In this document: positions 34,969 through 45,278 of the stretch, in pieces
How the letters are laid out: each line of letters starts with the position of its first letter
Position numbering within the stretch: the stretch's first letter is position 1
DNA from: Halorubrum rubrum
GTDB taxonomy: Archaea; Halobacteriota; Halobacteria; Halobacteriales; Haloferacaceae
NCBI RefSeq assembly: GCF_024494685.1
Contig: NZ_JANHDM010000002.1
Coordinates: forward strand, 330,999 to 394,998
Length of the DNA stretch: 64,000 nt
Reading direction: 5' to 3'
Made by a program: the position numbers and the translations under genes
The notes under the pieces: generated by a model
What the model was told of the DNA's origin: nothing
Databases searched by the model: none
The model's input: the letters and a program-made list of their open reading frames with translations, nothing else

Positions 34969-35418
34969 CGATCACTAGTAGTACGATCATCTCGAATGAA
35001 CTCGGATCGTTGCTGGCGCGGTGAACATGTCCAAAGCCCCAGCCGCGAGGACTCGGGGGCCTCGTTGCGCTCCTCGTCACTCGCGTTGCTCGCTCCTGCG
35101 GTGCTTACTTCGGCCACCGTCGCCCTCGCAGCTGCCCCTTTGAATCCCTCCCGGCCCGCACAGCACCGCACCTCACGCCTCCCCAGCCTCGCTGCTCACT
35201 GCTCGCGGTTTCACCGCTCGCTGCCGAGGTGCTCACTTCGTTCGCACCTCGCACCGTTCGCAGCGTCCCTCGCGGTCTGCTCGCGCCCTCTTGGGCGCTC
35301 GCAGGCGCGCCACCACAACTCGGTCATTGACTCGCTATCTTGTTCGTAAAAACACGAAGTGAAACCCCTCTAAGAATAGTTCTACGGCACTTCTCGCGTA
35401 CGGCGCCCGCCTCCCGAT
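34969..35418. other. Gene-free stretch containing repeat copy B
   Basis: 450 nt between the island ORF and the convergent end of pdxS. Repeat copy B fills 35004-35314. The remaining 100 nt before pdxS show nothing recognisable. Confidence 0.6.
35004..35314 (+). repeat. Dispersed structured repeat, copy B
   Basis: The lead-in GGATCGTTGCTGG is shared with copy A. Block 1 CAAAGCCCCAGCCGCGAG (35032-35049), block 2 CTCGCAGCTGCCCCTTTG (35125-35142), block 3 CTCACGCCTCCCCAGCCTCG (35172-35191), CGTCCCTCGCGG, CGCCCTCTTGGGCGCTC hairpin and end GGCGCGCCACC (35304-35314). Variable parts include CGAGGTGCTCACTTCGTTCG and CGCACCTCG, which pair. The longest copy. It sits at the right edge of the low-GC island. 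Confidence 0.85.
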
Positions 35419-36327
35419 CTAGACGCCGCGGCCCTGGAGCTTCTCCTCCTCGGGCAGCGACTCGTTCGACTGCCCCTTCATCCCCTTGCCGATCCCGGTC
35501 GCGATCCGGGCGAGCTCGTCCGGGTCGTCCCAGTTGTTGACGGCCTCGACGATGGCGGTGCCCATCGCCTCGGGGTCCTCCGCGCCGAAGATCCCGGAGC
35601 CGACGAAGATGCCGTCACAGCCGTGATACATCATGAGCGCGGCGTCCGCGGGCGTCGCGATCCCGCCCGCCGCGAAGTTGACGACCGGGAGCCGGCCGAG
35701 GTCGGCGGTCTCGTGGACCAACTCGCGGGGCGCGCCGTGCTCGCGGGCCCACTTCTCGCGCTCCTCGTGGTTGAGCCCCGTGAGCGTTCGGATCTGGTTT
35801 TTGATGGTGCGCTGGTGTTTGACGGCCTGGTTGACGTCGCCGGTGCCGGCCTCGCCCTTCGTCCGGATCATGGCCGCGCCCTCGCGGATCCGGCGAAGCG
35901 CCTCGGGGAGGTTCCGCGCGCCGCAGACGAACGGCGAGGTGAAGTCGCGCTTGTCGGTGTGGTACTCGTCGTCCGCGGGGGTGAGCACCTCCGACTCGTC
36001 GATCATGTCGACGCCGAGCGATTCGAGGATCTCCGCCTCCTTGCGGTGACCGATCCGCGACTTCCCCATCACCGGGATGGAGACTTCGTCGATGATCTCG
36101 GTGACGTTCGCGGGGTCGGGCATCCGGGCGACGCCGCCGCGCTTCCGGATGTCGGCGGGGACGGCCTCGAGCGCCATCACCGCGACCGCGCCGGTGTCCT
36201 CCGCGATCCGCGCCTGCTCGCGGGTGACGACGTCCATGATGACGCCGCCCTTCTGCATCCGCGCGAAGCCGCGCTTGACGAGTTCAGTTCCCCGCTTCAG
36301 ATCCTCCAGATCGGTCGCCTCGGGCAT
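35419..36327 (-). CDS. pdxS: Pyridoxal 5'-phosphate synthase subunit PdxS
   Basis: 302 residues from ATG 36327; a longer frame upstream overlaps the mobA region. PdxS hallmarks: [19 protein letters not shown] (here [20 protein letters not shown]), [68 protein letters not shown] and [17 protein letters not shown]. The lysine in VMGK and the one in RTKGE carry the chemistry. Makes PLP from ribose-5-P, glyceraldehyde-3-P and ammonia delivered by PdxT, which is not here. CGTTAAGTGG about 26 nt upstream suggests a leaderless transcript. Confidence 0.98.
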   Translation of the reverse strand: MPEATDLEDLKRGTELVKRGFARMQKGGVIMDVVTREQARIAEDTGAVAVMALEAVPADIRKRGGVARMPDPANVTEIIDEVSIPVMGKSRIGHRKEAEILESLGVDMIDESEVLTPADDEYHTDKRDFTSPFVCGARNLPEALRRIREGAAMIRTKGEAGTGDVNQAVKHQRTIKNQIRTLTGLNHEEREKWAREHGAPRELVHETADLGRLPVVNFAAGGIATPADAALMMYHGCDGIFVGSGIFGAEDPEAMGTAIVEAVNNWDDPDELARIATGIGKGMKGQSNESLPEEEKLQGRGV

Positions 36328-36496
36328 GTTCGAAGGTACGGCCGCGGGCCACTTAACGGGTCGCTTTCGGCGGGCTGACGCCCGCCGCCGCGTCGTTCCG
36401 CCCTCGACTCGATCGCCGCCTTCGGACGCCGGGTTCGACCCTCCAACGGCTCCACCGACCGCAAACACGAAGGGCGTCGGTCGCGAGGAGTCTCGC

Positions 36497-37174
36497 ATGC
36501 CGACCGGTGCCATCATCGCGGGCGGGCGGTCGACGCGCTTCGGCGACGCCGACAAGTCGGTCGCCGAGCTCGCGGGGGTTCCGATGATCCGCCGGGTCGC
36601 GGACCGGCTCGCGGGCGCGGACGCCCCGGTCCCGCCGGGCGCGGCGCGGGCCAGCGGCGGCGACCCGGTCGTCGACGACCTCGTGGTGAACTGTCGGCCG
36701 GACCAACGCGAGGCCATCGCCGAGGCCCTGGAGGAGTATCCGCTTCCGATCCGGTGGGCGCTCGACGACGAGCCGGACCGCGGACCGCTCGCGGGGATCC
36801 GCAACGCGTGCCGGGCCGCCGCCGGCGAGTACGCGCTCGTCGTCGCCTGCGACGTCCCGTTCGTCGACCCCTCGTTCGCGGAGACGCTCCTTTCGGACGC
36901 GGTCGACGCCGACGCCGACGCCGCGATCCCGCGGCTCGAGGACCGGTGGTTCCAGACGACGCAGGCGGTCTACCGCGCCGACGCGACGGCGGCCGCCTGC
37001 GACCGCGCGCTCGACCGCGGCGACGGGAAGATCCTCGCCGCGGTCGAGGAGCTGTCGGTGGTCCGAATCGAGGACGCGGCCATCCGCGAGCGGACGACGG
37101 AGCACACCTTCACGAACGTCAACACGCGCGAGGAGTTCGAGGCGGCGGAGGCGCGCCTCGCCGAGCACGTCTGA
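36497..37174 (+). CDS. mobA: Molybdenum cofactor guanylyltransferase (MobA-like)
   Basis: 225 residues. Nucleotidyltransferase start [24 protein letters not shown], metal-binding [30 protein letters not shown] and a C-terminal [14 protein letters not shown]. Adds GMP to molybdopterin. The signature allows other NTP transferases of the same family, but the VNT/NTREE ending is typical of MobA. Its start is divergent from pdxS. Confidence 0.88.
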   Translation: MPTGAIIAGGRSTRFGDADKSVAELAGVPMIRRVADRLAGADAPVPPGAARASGGDPVVDDLVVNCRPDQREAIAEALEEYPLPIRWALDDEPDRGPLAGIRNACRAAAGEYALVVACDVPFVDPSFAETLLSDAVDADADAAIPRLEDRWFQTTQAVYRADATAAACDRALDRGDGKILAAVEELSVVRIEDAAIRERTTEHTFTNVNTREEFEAAEARLAEHV

Positions 37175-37202
37175 ATCAACGAGTCAGAATCAGCGAGCAG
37201 AA

Positions 37203-37793
37203 TCAGTCCGTCAGGACCTCGTAGGCGCGGTTCAACTCCTTGAACGCCTCCTCGTCTCCCTCCGCCGCGTCGGGGTGGAGCCGCTTCGCGCGCTCGCGGT
37301 AGGTCGACCGGACGGTCTCGCCGTCGGCGCTCGGATCGAGGTCCAGCGTCGCGTACGCCTCCCGCTCCGACATCCCGCGCGGCGAGGGCGCTCGATCGCG
37401 GGGGTCGCGGGAGCCGCGGCCGTCGCGAGGGCCGGCTCCGAACCCTCCGCGAGACGCGCCCGTTCCGGCGCGACCGGCGCGTTCGCCGGCCGTCGATCGA
37501 CCGGACCCCGCCGCGCCGGTTCCGGCGCTTCGATACGCGTCGCGGCGGTTCTCCGCGGCGCGGGCGCGCTGTCTGGCGCGCTCACGCTCCGTCGGTCCGA
37601 TCCGGTCGGCCTCGCGGCGCACCCGCTCTCGGAGCCGGCCGCTGGCGTGGAACCACATGAGGTACGCCGCGGCCCCGAAGGGGATGGCGACGGCCAACAG
37701 CACGGGATTGACGACGACGCCGGCGACGACGAGAAGCGCCGTCAGCCCGACGAACGTCGCCGCCATCCCCACGAGGATCGTTCGGTTCGCCAC
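37203..37793 (-). CDS. Membrane-anchored J-domain protein
   Basis: 196 residues. Two N-terminal TM helices (TILVGMAATFVGLTALLVVAG, shortened here to LVGMAATFVGLTALLVVAG, and LLAVAIPFGAAAYLMWF), a basic Arg/Gly/Ala linker (60-135), then a C-terminal J domain (EAYATLDLDPSADGETVRST, RAKRLHPDAAEGDEEAFKEL) with the HPD tripeptide. It should recruit DnaK to the membrane. Not a full DnaJ: no G/F or zinc region. Confidence 0.88.
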   Translation of the reverse strand: MANRTILVGMAATFVGLTALLVVAGVVVNPVLLAVAIPFGAAAYLMWFHASGRLRERVRREADRIGPTERERARQRARAAENRRDAYRSAGTGAAGSGRSTAGERAGRAGTGASRGGFGAGPRDGRGSRDPRDRAPSPRGMSEREAYATLDLDPSADGETVRSTYRERAKRLHPDAAEGDEEAFKELNRAYEVLTD

Positions 37794-37973
37794 GTCGGAT
37801 CGTTGGGAGTTCCAGAACCGTAAGAGTCTCGGGGGCGACGATGACGACGCTGCCGGCGACGGACCGGGATCGGCGGCCCGCCGGTCCGGGTCGGTTCCGG
37901 GTGCTCGGCGAACGTCGAGTCGGAGCGCTCGCTGAGCGTGTCGTTTATACTCGCGGGCGACCCGCTTGCGGGT

Positions 37974-40943
37974 ATGTCAACGGCGGACCGGGAGACGGTC
38001 ACGGGGATACCCCCCGGGATCGCGGCGGCCCGCGAGGAGCTCACGCCGATGCTCTCACAGTACGCGGAGCTGTGTGCGGACCACGAGGACGCCCTCGTCC
38101 TCTTCCAAGTCGGCGACTTCTACGAGGCGTTCTGCGAGGCCGCCGAGGCGGTCGCGCGCGTGTGCGAGGTGACGCTCACCGAGCGCTCGGACTCGACCGG
38201 CGACTACCCGATGGCCGGGATCCCGATCGACAACGCCGCCTCCTACCTCGAATCGCTGCTCGACGCGGGCTACCGGGTCGCGGTCGGCGACCAGGTCGAG
38301 GACGCCGAGGCGGCCTCCGGGCTCGTCGACCGCGCCGTGACCGAGGTGATAACGCCGGGGACCGTCGTCGAGGACGACCTGCTCGAGTCGGGGACGACCA
38401 ACTACGTCGCCGCGGTGACGCACGAGTCGGAGGCGCCGGCCGACGTCGATCCGGGACCGGGGCCGACCCTCGGACTCGCCGCCGTCGACGTCGCCACCGG
38501 CGAGTGTCTCGTCACCGCCGGCGAGCCGGGAACGGTCGCCGAGGAGCTCGATCGGATCGCCCCCGCGGAGGTGATCGTCGGGCCGGGGCTGGCCGGCGGC
38601 GACGCGACGTGTGACGGCCCCGAACGCGGTTCGACGGAGTCCGAACCCGCCCCCGTCGAGTTCGACCCCGCCGCCGGCGACCCGGACCGGACGGTCCACG
38701 ACCACGACCCCGCCGCCTTCGAGCGCAGCGCAGCGGTCGACCGGCTGGAGTCGTACGTTCCCGTCCCGGAGCGCCGGTTCGACGGCGACGCGGAGCTGCG
38801 CGCCGCGGGCGCGGTGTTGGCGTACGCGGAGTACACCCAGGGCGGCGACGGCCCGCTCGCGTACGTCTCGCGGATCCGACGGTACGACCCGCGCGACCGG
38901 CTGCGGCTCGACGCGGCGGCCCAGCGCAGCCTCGAGCTCTTCGAGAACCGCGGGATCGGCGCGAGCGACACGCTGTTCGACGCCCTCGACTCGACGAACT
39001 GCGCGCTCGGGCGGCGATGTCTCGAACGGTGGCTCCGCCGGCCGCTCGTCGACGCCGCCGAGATCGCCTCGCGCCACGACGCGGTCGGCGAGCTCGCGGA
39101 CCGGACCCTCGTTCGGGAGGGGATCGCGGACGCGCTCGCGACCGCCTACGACCTCGAGCGGCTCGTCGGCCGGGTCTCACGCGGCCGCGCCGACGCCCGC
39201 GACCTCCGGTCGCTGTACGCCACGCTCGCGGTCGTCCCCGAGTTGAAGGCGACGCTGGCTGAGGGAGAGGGCGGACGGCGTTCCGGGGGGGAGGTCTCCG
39301 GAGCAGAGGGATCCGGGGCAGGGGGTCCCGAGACCCTCCCCCGAACCGACCACCTTCGCGCCCTCCGCGACCGGCTCGACGAGCTGGAGGAGGTCCGCGA
39401 GCTGATCGACGCGGCGATCGCGACCGACCCGCCCCAGGAGATCACGGAGGGCGGCGTGATCCGCGAGGGGTTCGACGACGACCTCGACGCCCTCCGCGCG
39501 ACGGAGCGCGAGGGCCGCGAGTGGGTCGCGGACCTGGAAGCCAGGGAACGCGAACGCACCGGGATCGACTCGCTGTCGGTCGGGCACAACCAGGTCCACG
39601 GCTACTACATCGAGGTGACCGACGCCAACCTCGACCGGGTGCCCGACGACTACCGCCGTCGCCAGACGCTGAAGAACAGCGAGCGCTACTACACCCCGGC
39701 GTTGAAGGAGCGCGAGGAGGAGATCGTGGGGGCCGCAGAGCGTGCCGACGCCCTGGAGTACGAGCTGTTCGCCGACGTCCGCGACCGGGTCGCGGCGGAG
39801 ACCGAGCGGATCCAGGCGCTCGCGGACGCGCTCGCCGAACTGGACGCGTTGGCGTCGCTGGCGGCGGTCGCCGTCGCGCACGACTACGTCCGCCCCGAGG
39901 TCGTCGACGACCCCGACGCGGGCATCGAGATCGAGGGGGGCCGTCACCCCGTCGTCGAGCGGACCGAGGACGCGTTCGTCCCGAACGACGCGGACCTCCC
40001 GCGCGGGTCGATCGCGGTGATCACGGGGCCGAACATGAGCGGGAAGTCGACGTACATGCGGGCGGTGGCGCTCGCGGTCGTGCTCGCCCAGACCGGCTCG
40101 TTCGTCCCCGCGCAGGCCGCCCGGCTTCCGGTCTTCTCCCGCCTCTTCACTCGCGTCGGGGCCTCCGACGACATCGCGGGCGGCCAGTCGACGTTCATGC
40201 GCGAGATGAGCGAGCTGACGGAGATCCTCCACGACGCCGGCCCGGACTCGCTCGTCCTCCTCGACGAGGTCGGCCGCGGCACCGCCACCACCGACGGGCG
40301 GGCGATCGCCCGCGCGGCCGCGGAGTTCGTCCACGACGAACTGGGGGCGACCGCGCTCTTCGCCACGCACTACCACGACCTCACCGACCTCGCCGCCGAG
40401 CGCGAGCGCGCGTTCAACCTCCATTTCACCGCCACCCGCGAGGACGGCGAGGTGACGTTCCTCCACCGGGTCGTCCCCGGCGCGTCCTCGTCGTCGTACG
40501 GCGTCGAGGTGGCCGAGCTCGCCGGCGTGCCTGCGGCCGTCGTCGAGCGCTCTCGCGAACTCGTCGCCGAGACCGAGGCGGGAGCCGGCGCGCCCCTCGG
40601 TCCGGGGCGGACGGACGACGAGATCGCCCCCGATCGCGGGACGGATCCCGACGCGGAGGACGTCTCGCTCCGCGAGTTCCTCGCCGAGGAGGAGGCCGAT
40701 GACCTCCCCGCCATCGAACCGGCCGACGACCCCGCCGCTGGCGACGAGGCGGACCCCGACGTCGACGCGGACCCCGTCACCGACGCGGACTCCGGCACCG
40801 GTTCGACTGCCGACGCGGCGGGCGACGTTCCGCCCTCGGTCGCCGCGGAGCTGCGCGATCTGGACCTCGCGCGCACGACCCCGATAGAGGCGCTGAACGC
40901 CCTTTACGACCTCCAGAACCGACTCGAGGACGATGACGACTGA
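37974..40943 (+). CDS. mutS: DNA mismatch repair protein MutS
   Basis: 989 residues from ATG 37974. Mismatch-binding motif [12 protein letters not shown] (the F-x-E reads FYEAF), YPMAGIP; lever/clamp with [20 protein letters not shown]; ATPase Walker [30 protein letters not shown], Walker [17 protein letters not shown], and ATHYHDL. Acidic low-complexity inserts lie in the connector and before the C-terminal helices ([16 protein letters not shown]). TTTATACTC about 26 nt upstream supports the start. Overlaps mutL by 11 nt. Confidence 0.98.
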   Translation: MSTADRETVTGIPPGIAAAREELTPMLSQYAELCADHEDALVLFQVGDFYEAFCEAAEAVARVCEVTLTERSDSTGDYPMAGIPIDNAASYLESLLDAGYRVAVGDQVEDAEAASGLVDRAVTEVITPGTVVEDDLLESGTTNYVAAVTHESEAPADVDPGPGPTLGLAAVDVATGECLVTAGEPGTVAEELDRIAPAEVIVGPGLAGGDATCDGPERGSTESEPAPVEFDPAAGDPDRTVHDHDPAAFERSAAVDRLESYVPVPERRFDGDAELRAAGAVLAYAEYTQGGDGPLAYVSRIRRYDPRDRLRLDAAAQRSLELFENRGIGASDTLFDALDSTNCALGRRCLERWLRRPLVDAAEIASRHDAVGELADRTLVREGIADALATAYDLERLVGRVSRGRADARDLRSLYATLAVVPELKATLAEGEGGRRSGGEVSGAEGSGAGGPETLPRTDHLRALRDRLDELEEVRELIDAAIATDPPQEITEGGVIREGFDDDLDALRATEREGREWVADLEARERERTGIDSLSVGHNQVHGYYIEVTDANLDRVPDDYRRRQTLKNSERYYTPALKEREEEIVGAAERADALEYELFADVRDRVAAETERIQALADALAELDALASLAAVAVAHDYVRPEVVDDPDAGIEIEGGRHPVVERTEDAFVPNDADLPRGSIAVITGPNMSGKSTYMRAVALAVVLAQTGSFVPAQAARLPVFSRLFTRVGASDDIAGGQSTFMREMSELTEILHDAGPDSLVLLDEVGRGTATTDGRAIARAAAEFVHDELGATALFATHYHDLTDLAAERERAFNLHFTATREDGEVTFLHRVVPGASSSSYGVEVAELAGVPAAVVERSRELVAETEAGAGAPLGPGRTDDEIAPDRGTDPDAEDVSLREFLAEEEADDLPAIEPADDPAAGDEADPDVDADPVTDADSGTGSTADAAGDVPPSVAAELRDLDLARTTPIEALNALYDLQNRLEDDDD

Positions 40944-42702
40944 ACGACACCGTGAGGGCGGGGACGGGGGGCGCGAAGGGGGGATCGCCGACCGCGTCCG
41001 CCGGCTCGACCCCGCCACCGTCGACCGGATCGCCGCCGGCGAGGTGATCACCCGTCCCGCGCGGGTCGTCGCCGAGCTGGTCGACAACGCGCTCGACGCC
41101 GGGGCGACCCGGATCGACGTCGGCGTCGACGGCGACGGCACCGACCGGATCCGGGTGGCCGACGACGGCCGCGGGATGGACCGCGCGGACGCCCGGCTCG
41201 CGGTCGAGCGCCACGCGACGAGCAAGCTCGCGCCCGACGCGGACCCGGTCGGCGTCGCCTCGCTCGGGTTCCGCGGGGAGGCGCTCGCGGCCATCGCCGA
41301 CGCCGCCCGCCTCGAGGTGACGACCAACGACGGCGACGCGGGCGACGTCGCCGGCGGGGTCGGGACGCGGGTCGTCGTCGGCCCGCGGAGCGACGCGGAC
41401 GCGGACGACGAGCTCGAGGTGAGAGACGCCGGCCGCGCCCGCGGAACGACCGTCGTCGTCCGCGACCTCTTCTCGACGCGGCCCGCCAGACGGGAGTCGC
41501 TCGCCGGGGCGCGCGCGGAGTTCGCGCGGATCTCGACGCTCGTCGCCGACTACGCGCTCGCGAACCCGGAGGTCGCGTTCGCGCTCGAACACGACGGGTC
41601 GACGACGCTGTCGACGCCCGGAACCGGCGTCACGGACGCGCTGTTCGGCGTCTACGACCGCGAGACGACGAGCCGATCGACCGAGGTGGCCGCGAGCGCC
41701 GATGTCGACGTCGCGGACGGGGCCGGAGACGACGGCCGCGAGATCGGCGTTGACGTCGCCGGCGCGCTCGCGTACCCCTCCGTCACCCGCGCCGCGAGCG
41801 ACCACCTCCGCGTCTCCGTGAACGGCCGACCCGTGCGCGACGACCGGCTCGCGGGCGCGGTCCGGGCGGGGTACGGCCGGCTGCTGCCGGACGGCCGCGA
41901 ACCCGTGGCCGCCGTCGACGTCGCGGTCCCGCCGGAGCGCGTCGACCCGAACGTCCACCCGGCGAAACGCGAGGTGGGGCTCCGCGACGCCGACGCGGTC
42001 GCGGACGCGGTCGAGTCCGTCGTCGCCGACGCGCTCACCGGCGCGGACCTCCGGCGGAAGGCCGACGTCGACACCGACCTCGAGACCGCGCTCGAGCCGG
42101 TCGGCGAGGCCGACGGGTCGCGGGCGACGTTCGCCGACGCGGAGCCGATCGGGACGTTCCGCGACCTCTACGGGCTGGTCGAGTCGGGCGACGAGCTGCT
42201 CGTGATCGACGCCCACGCCGCCCACGAGCGCGTGAACTACGAGCGGCTCGCCCGCGCGTTCGCTGACGACCCCGTCCCGACAGCCGCCGTCGGCCCGCCG
42301 GCGACGCTGTCGCTGTCGGCGGGCGAGGCCGCCGCCGCGGAGGCGCACGCCGACACGCTCGCCGATCTCGGCTTCGAGACTGAACCGTTCGGCGGCGGGA
42401 CGGTCCGGGTGCGGAGCGTCCCCGCGCCGTTCGGTCGGACCGCCGACCCGGAGGCGCTACGCGACGCGCTCGCGGCGCTCTCCGATGGCGAGTCCCCGCG
42501 CGACGCTCGCGAACGACTCCTGGCCGACCTGGCGTGTCACCCGTCGCTGAAGCGGGGCGACGCGATCGACCGGTCGGCGATCCGCGCGCTGCTCGACCGG
42601 CTCGGGGAGTGTGAGCGGCCGTTCGCGTGCCCGCACGGTCGCCCGACGGTGCTCTCGGTGGCGGAGGCGACGTTCGCCGCCGGCTTCGAGCGGGAGCGGT
42701 AG
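40933..42702 (+). CDS. mutL: DNA mismatch repair protein MutL
   Basis: 589 residues, starting inside mutS. GHKL ATPase motifs: [52 protein letters not shown] and [17 protein letters not shown]. The C-terminal domain holds the endonuclease-type metal site: [28 protein letters not shown] and [11 protein letters not shown]. In the DQHAxxE motif the Gln is replaced by Ala, while the Asp, His and Glu remain. Nicks the strand in MutS-directed repair. Confidence 0.97.
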   Translation: MTTERHREGGDGGREGGIADRVRRLDPATVDRIAAGEVITRPARVVAELVDNALDAGATRIDVGVDGDGTDRIRVADDGRGMDRADARLAVERHATSKLAPDADPVGVASLGFRGEALAAIADAARLEVTTNDGDAGDVAGGVGTRVVVGPRSDADADDELEVRDAGRARGTTVVVRDLFSTRPARRESLAGARAEFARISTLVADYALANPEVAFALEHDGSTTLSTPGTGVTDALFGVYDRETTSRSTEVAASADVDVADGAGDDGREIGVDVAGALAYPSVTRAASDHLRVSVNGRPVRDDRLAGAVRAGYGRLLPDGREPVAAVDVAVPPERVDPNVHPAKREVGLRDADAVADAVESVVADALTGADLRRKADVDTDLETALEPVGEADGSRATFADAEPIGTFRDLYGLVESGDELLVIDAHAAHERVNYERLARAFADDPVPTAAVGPPATLSLSAGEAAAAEAHADTLADLGFETEPFGGGTVRVRSVPAPFGRTADPEALRDALAALSDGESPRDARERLLADLACHPSLKRGDAIDRSAIRALLDRLGECERPFACPHGRPTVLSVAEATFAAGFERER

Positions 42703-42740
42703 CCGGAACCGTTTTGACTCGTTCCCCCCTCCGTCGGTCC

Positions 42741-44357
42741 GTGCCGCTGGAGTCGAACGCGCGGATCGTGAGCGAACTCGCCAGCCGCGGCTACAACGCC
42801 GAGCGCGAGGCCGTGACCCTCCTGGCGGGTGCCGACGACGTTGCCGCGGTGCTCGAGGCCGCCGTCGAGGCCGCTCCCGACGACGCGCTCCGGATCACGA
42901 CCGACCACGTCCGCGCCGCCCTCGACGGTCGCGCGGTCGCTTCGGGTGACGCTTCGACCGATGCCTCGTCCGGACGATCGTCCGCTGTGCCAGCCAGCGA
43001 CGGCAGATCTCCAGTTGAAACGAAGGGGTTAGGGGTCGAAGACTCGGCCGACCCGGCCGCGGGGGTCGTCGCTGACGACCGATCCGGCGGCCGCGATGGC
43101 TCCGGAAGCGACGAGGGCCACGACGACGCCACCCACGACCGGGACCCGTCGCGCCGCGAACTCGAGGTCGGCAACGACATGACCGGCCACAGCACGGGAA
43201 CCGGCGAGTACGCCGACTTCGTCCGGACGTTTCGCGACCGCTACGAGCGGCTCTCCGGCCTCCTGCGCGGCCGCGTCAACCACCGGCCGGCCGAGGCGAT
43301 CGCCGACATGCCCGGCGGCAGCGACGCCGCGATGATCGGCTTAGTCAACGACGTGCGCTCCACCAAGTCGGGCCACTGGCTGATCGAACTCGAGGACACC
43401 ACGGGAACGTTCCCCGCGCTGGTGATGAAGGACAGGGGGCTCGCGGACGTCGTCGACGAGATCCTCATGGACGAGTGTCTCGCGATCGAGGGGACGCTCG
43501 CGGACGACTCGGGGATCCTCTTCGCGGACTCGCTCCACTTCCCCGACGTCCCGCGAACCCGCGTCACCGGCGGGGCGGACCGCCACGTCCAGGCCGCGCT
43601 GATCTCCGACGTTCACGTCGGCAGCGAGGAGTTCGTCGCCGACGCCTGGAGCCGGTTCACCGACTGGCTCCACACGCCCGAGGCCGCGCCCGTCGAGTAC
43701 CTGCTCGTCGCCGGCGACATGGTCGAGGGGGTGGGCGTCTACCCGGACCAGGACGAGGAGCTGGATGTCGTCGACATCTACGAGCAGTACGAGCTGTTCG
43801 CGGAGTACCTGAAGGAGGTCCCCGGCGACACCGAGATCGTGATGATCCCCGGCAACCACGACGCCGTCCGGCTCGCGGAGCCCCAGCCGGGATTCAACGA
43901 CGAGATCCGCGGGATCATGGACGTCCACGACGCACGGATCGTCTCGAACCCCGCGACGGTCTCCGTGGAGGGCGTCGAGGTGTTGATGTACCACGGCGTC
44001 TCGCTCGACGAGGTCATCGCCGAGCTGCCCGAGGAGAAGGCCAGCTACGACGAGCCGCACAAGGCGATGTACCAACTGCTCAAGAAGCGCCACGTCGCCC
44101 CCCAGTTCGGCGGTCACACCCGCGTGGCCCCCGAGGAGCGCGACTACCTCGTGATAGAGGACGTGCCGGACGTGTTCCACACCGGCCACGTCCACAAGCT
44201 CGGCTGGGGGAAGTACCACGACGTGCTCGCGGTCAACTCCGGCTGCTGGCAGGCGCAGACCGACTTCCAGAAGTCCGTCAACATCGACCCGGACGCCGGC
44301 TACGCGCCGATCCTCGACCTCGACACCCTCGAGATGACCGTCCGGAAGTTCACCTGA
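42741..44357 (+). CDS. polB: DNA polymerase D small subunit DP1
   Basis: 538 residues from GTG 42741 with GTTTTGACT about 26 nt upstream. N-terminal helical domain (SNARIVSELASRGYNAEREA), a long disordered acidic linker (70-150), an OB domain (IGLVNDVRSTKSGHWLIELE) and a calcineurin-like exonuclease: ISDVHVGSEEF, LLVAGDMVEGVGVYPDQ, MIPGNHDAVRLAEPQPGF, MYHGVSLDEV and FGGHTRVAPEERDY, TGHVHKLG. It supplies the 3'-5' proofreading activity of the replicative archaeal PolD. The large subunit is elsewhere. Confidence 0.96.
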   Translation: MPLESNARIVSELASRGYNAEREAVTLLAGADDVAAVLEAAVEAAPDDALRITTDHVRAALDGRAVASGDASTDASSGRSSAVPASDGRSPVETKGLGVEDSADPAAGVVADDRSGGRDGSGSDEGHDDATHDRDPSRRELEVGNDMTGHSTGTGEYADFVRTFRDRYERLSGLLRGRVNHRPAEAIADMPGGSDAAMIGLVNDVRSTKSGHWLIELEDTTGTFPALVMKDRGLADVVDEILMDECLAIEGTLADDSGILFADSLHFPDVPRTRVTGGADRHVQAALISDVHVGSEEFVADAWSRFTDWLHTPEAAPVEYLLVAGDMVEGVGVYPDQDEELDVVDIYEQYELFAEYLKEVPGDTEIVMIPGNHDAVRLAEPQPGFNDEIRGIMDVHDARIVSNPATVSVEGVEVLMYHGVSLDEVIAELPEEKASYDEPHKAMYQLLKKRHVAPQFGGHTRVAPEERDYLVIEDVPDVFHTGHVHKLGWGKYHDVLAVNSGCWQAQTDFQKSVNIDPDAGYAPILDLDTLEMTVRKFT

Positions 44358-44408
44358 CCGGTCGGCGTCGCCCGCGCAGTTCACCAGACCGGTCCGCGTC
44401 GCCCGCGC
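44347..44408. repeat. 31-bp tandem duplication across the DP1 stop codon
   Basis: AGTTCACCTGACCGGTCGGC (from 44347) is followed by the near-copy AGTTCACCAGACCGGTCCGC (from 44378), a 31-nt period continuing into GTCGCCCGCGC in both. The first unit contains the last codons and stop of the DP1 gene; in the second unit the stop is changed (TGA to AGA). Confidence 0.75.
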
Positions 44409-44609
44409 GGTCGCGGATCGTCGTCCGCACATTTATCACCGGAAACGAGGCCAGACACCGCGTGATCCGACCGCCGCCCGCGGCGCACTGGACGGGAGCG
44501 CGACGCCCCGCCGCGGAGCCCACCCGATCCGCGTCGCCTGTCAAGCCCCTCTCTTCCCTCGTTGCCTGTCCGCCCCCTCCTCACCGCTCTCCGTTCGACG
44601 CTCGACGCC
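44358..44609. other. Intergenic stretch with an unassigned promoter-like box
   Basis: 252 nt between the DP1 gene and the convergent IMPACT gene. ATTTATCACC (44431-44440) resembles a TATA box on the plus strand, but the reading frame after it is Pro/Arg/Ser-rich and unlike host proteins. A small RNA is possible; nothing more can be said. Confidence 0.35.
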
Positions 44610-45239
44610 TCACTCGATCTCGACCCGGCCGCTCGTCGCGTCGTTGAGCCGCTCGACCAGGTCGTTGACCTCGACCAGCGGGACGCGCAGCTCGAAGCGG
44701 ACCCGCTCGTCGTAGTCGGCCTCGAACTCGACGCCAGACGACTCGATCACGCCGCGGATCGTTCCCGAGTCGTCGTAGTCGGTCGACACGACCAGCCGGC
44801 GGTGCGGCCGCTCCTCGACGACGCCCGCCTCGTCGACGGCGTCCTTGACGGCCCGTGAGTACGCGCGGGCGAGCCCGCCCACCCCGAGGTTCGTTCCGCC
44901 GTAGTACCGCGTGACGACGGCGACGACGTTCCGGAGGTCCCGCTTCTCGAGGACGTTCAGCGCCGGCTTCCCGGCGGAGCCGCTCGGCTCGCCGTCGTCG
45001 TCGCCGTACTCGCGGAGCATGACGTCGGATCCGGGCGTCCGCTCGGACGCCTCGCCGGCTGGCACCCGATAGGCCGGGACGTTGTGGGTCGCGTCCGCGT
45101 ACTCGGCCCCGACGGCCTCGACGAACGCTTCGGCCTCCTCGACGGTGTCGGCGGGCGCGACGTGGCCGAGGAACTCCGATCCGCGGACCTCGAACGTCGC
45201 CGTCGCGCGCTCGGCGACCGTGCGGTAGGTGTCGCTCAC
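44610..45239 (-). CDS. IMPACT/YigZ family protein
   Basis: 209 residues from GTG 45239. UPF0029 N-terminal domain (ATATFEVRGSEFLGHVAPAD, ADATHNVPAYRV, DGEPSGSAGKPALNVL, VVAVVTRYYGGTNLGVGGLARAYSRA) and a C-terminal DUF1949-like ferredoxin fold (RLVVSTDYDDSGTIRGVIES). YigZ and IMPACT proteins are linked to translation control, but the archaeal role is not established. Confidence 0.93.
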   Translation of the reverse strand: MSDTYRTVAERATATFEVRGSEFLGHVAPADTVEEAEAFVEAVGAEYADATHNVPAYRVPAGEASERTPGSDVMLREYGDDDGEPSGSAGKPALNVLEKRDLRNVVAVVTRYYGGTNLGVGGLARAYSRAVKDAVDEAGVVEERPHRRLVVSTDYDDSGTIRGVIESSGVEFEADYDERVRFELRVPLVEVNDLVERLNDATSGRVEIE

Positions 45240-45278
45240 TACCCGTCGATCCGGGACTCGACTAATAAGGCGTGTCGG

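Larger units (their letters stand above)
34070..34990. other. AT-richer island, probably acquired
   Basis: Composition changes abruptly after the arginine deiminase promoter: runs such as GAAATTTGATCTATTC and CAAACCAAAATAAGAGAT, and A/T-ending codons throughout the two ORFs. GC-rich sequence resumes with repeat copy B at about 35004. No transposase, integrase or tRNA flanks it. Horizontal transfer is inferred from composition alone. Confidence 0.7.

Noticed and set aside
34996..35349. Possible protein of 117 residues in repeat copy B
   Set aside because: The frame follows conserved DNA blocks of the repeat, is Ser/Arg/Pro-rich, and similar peptides arise from other copies regardless of gene context.
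44462..44647. Open frame after the orphan TATA-like box at 44431
   Set aside because: Pro/Arg/Ser-rich and overlapping the end of the IMPACT gene; unlike acidic haloarchaeal proteins.
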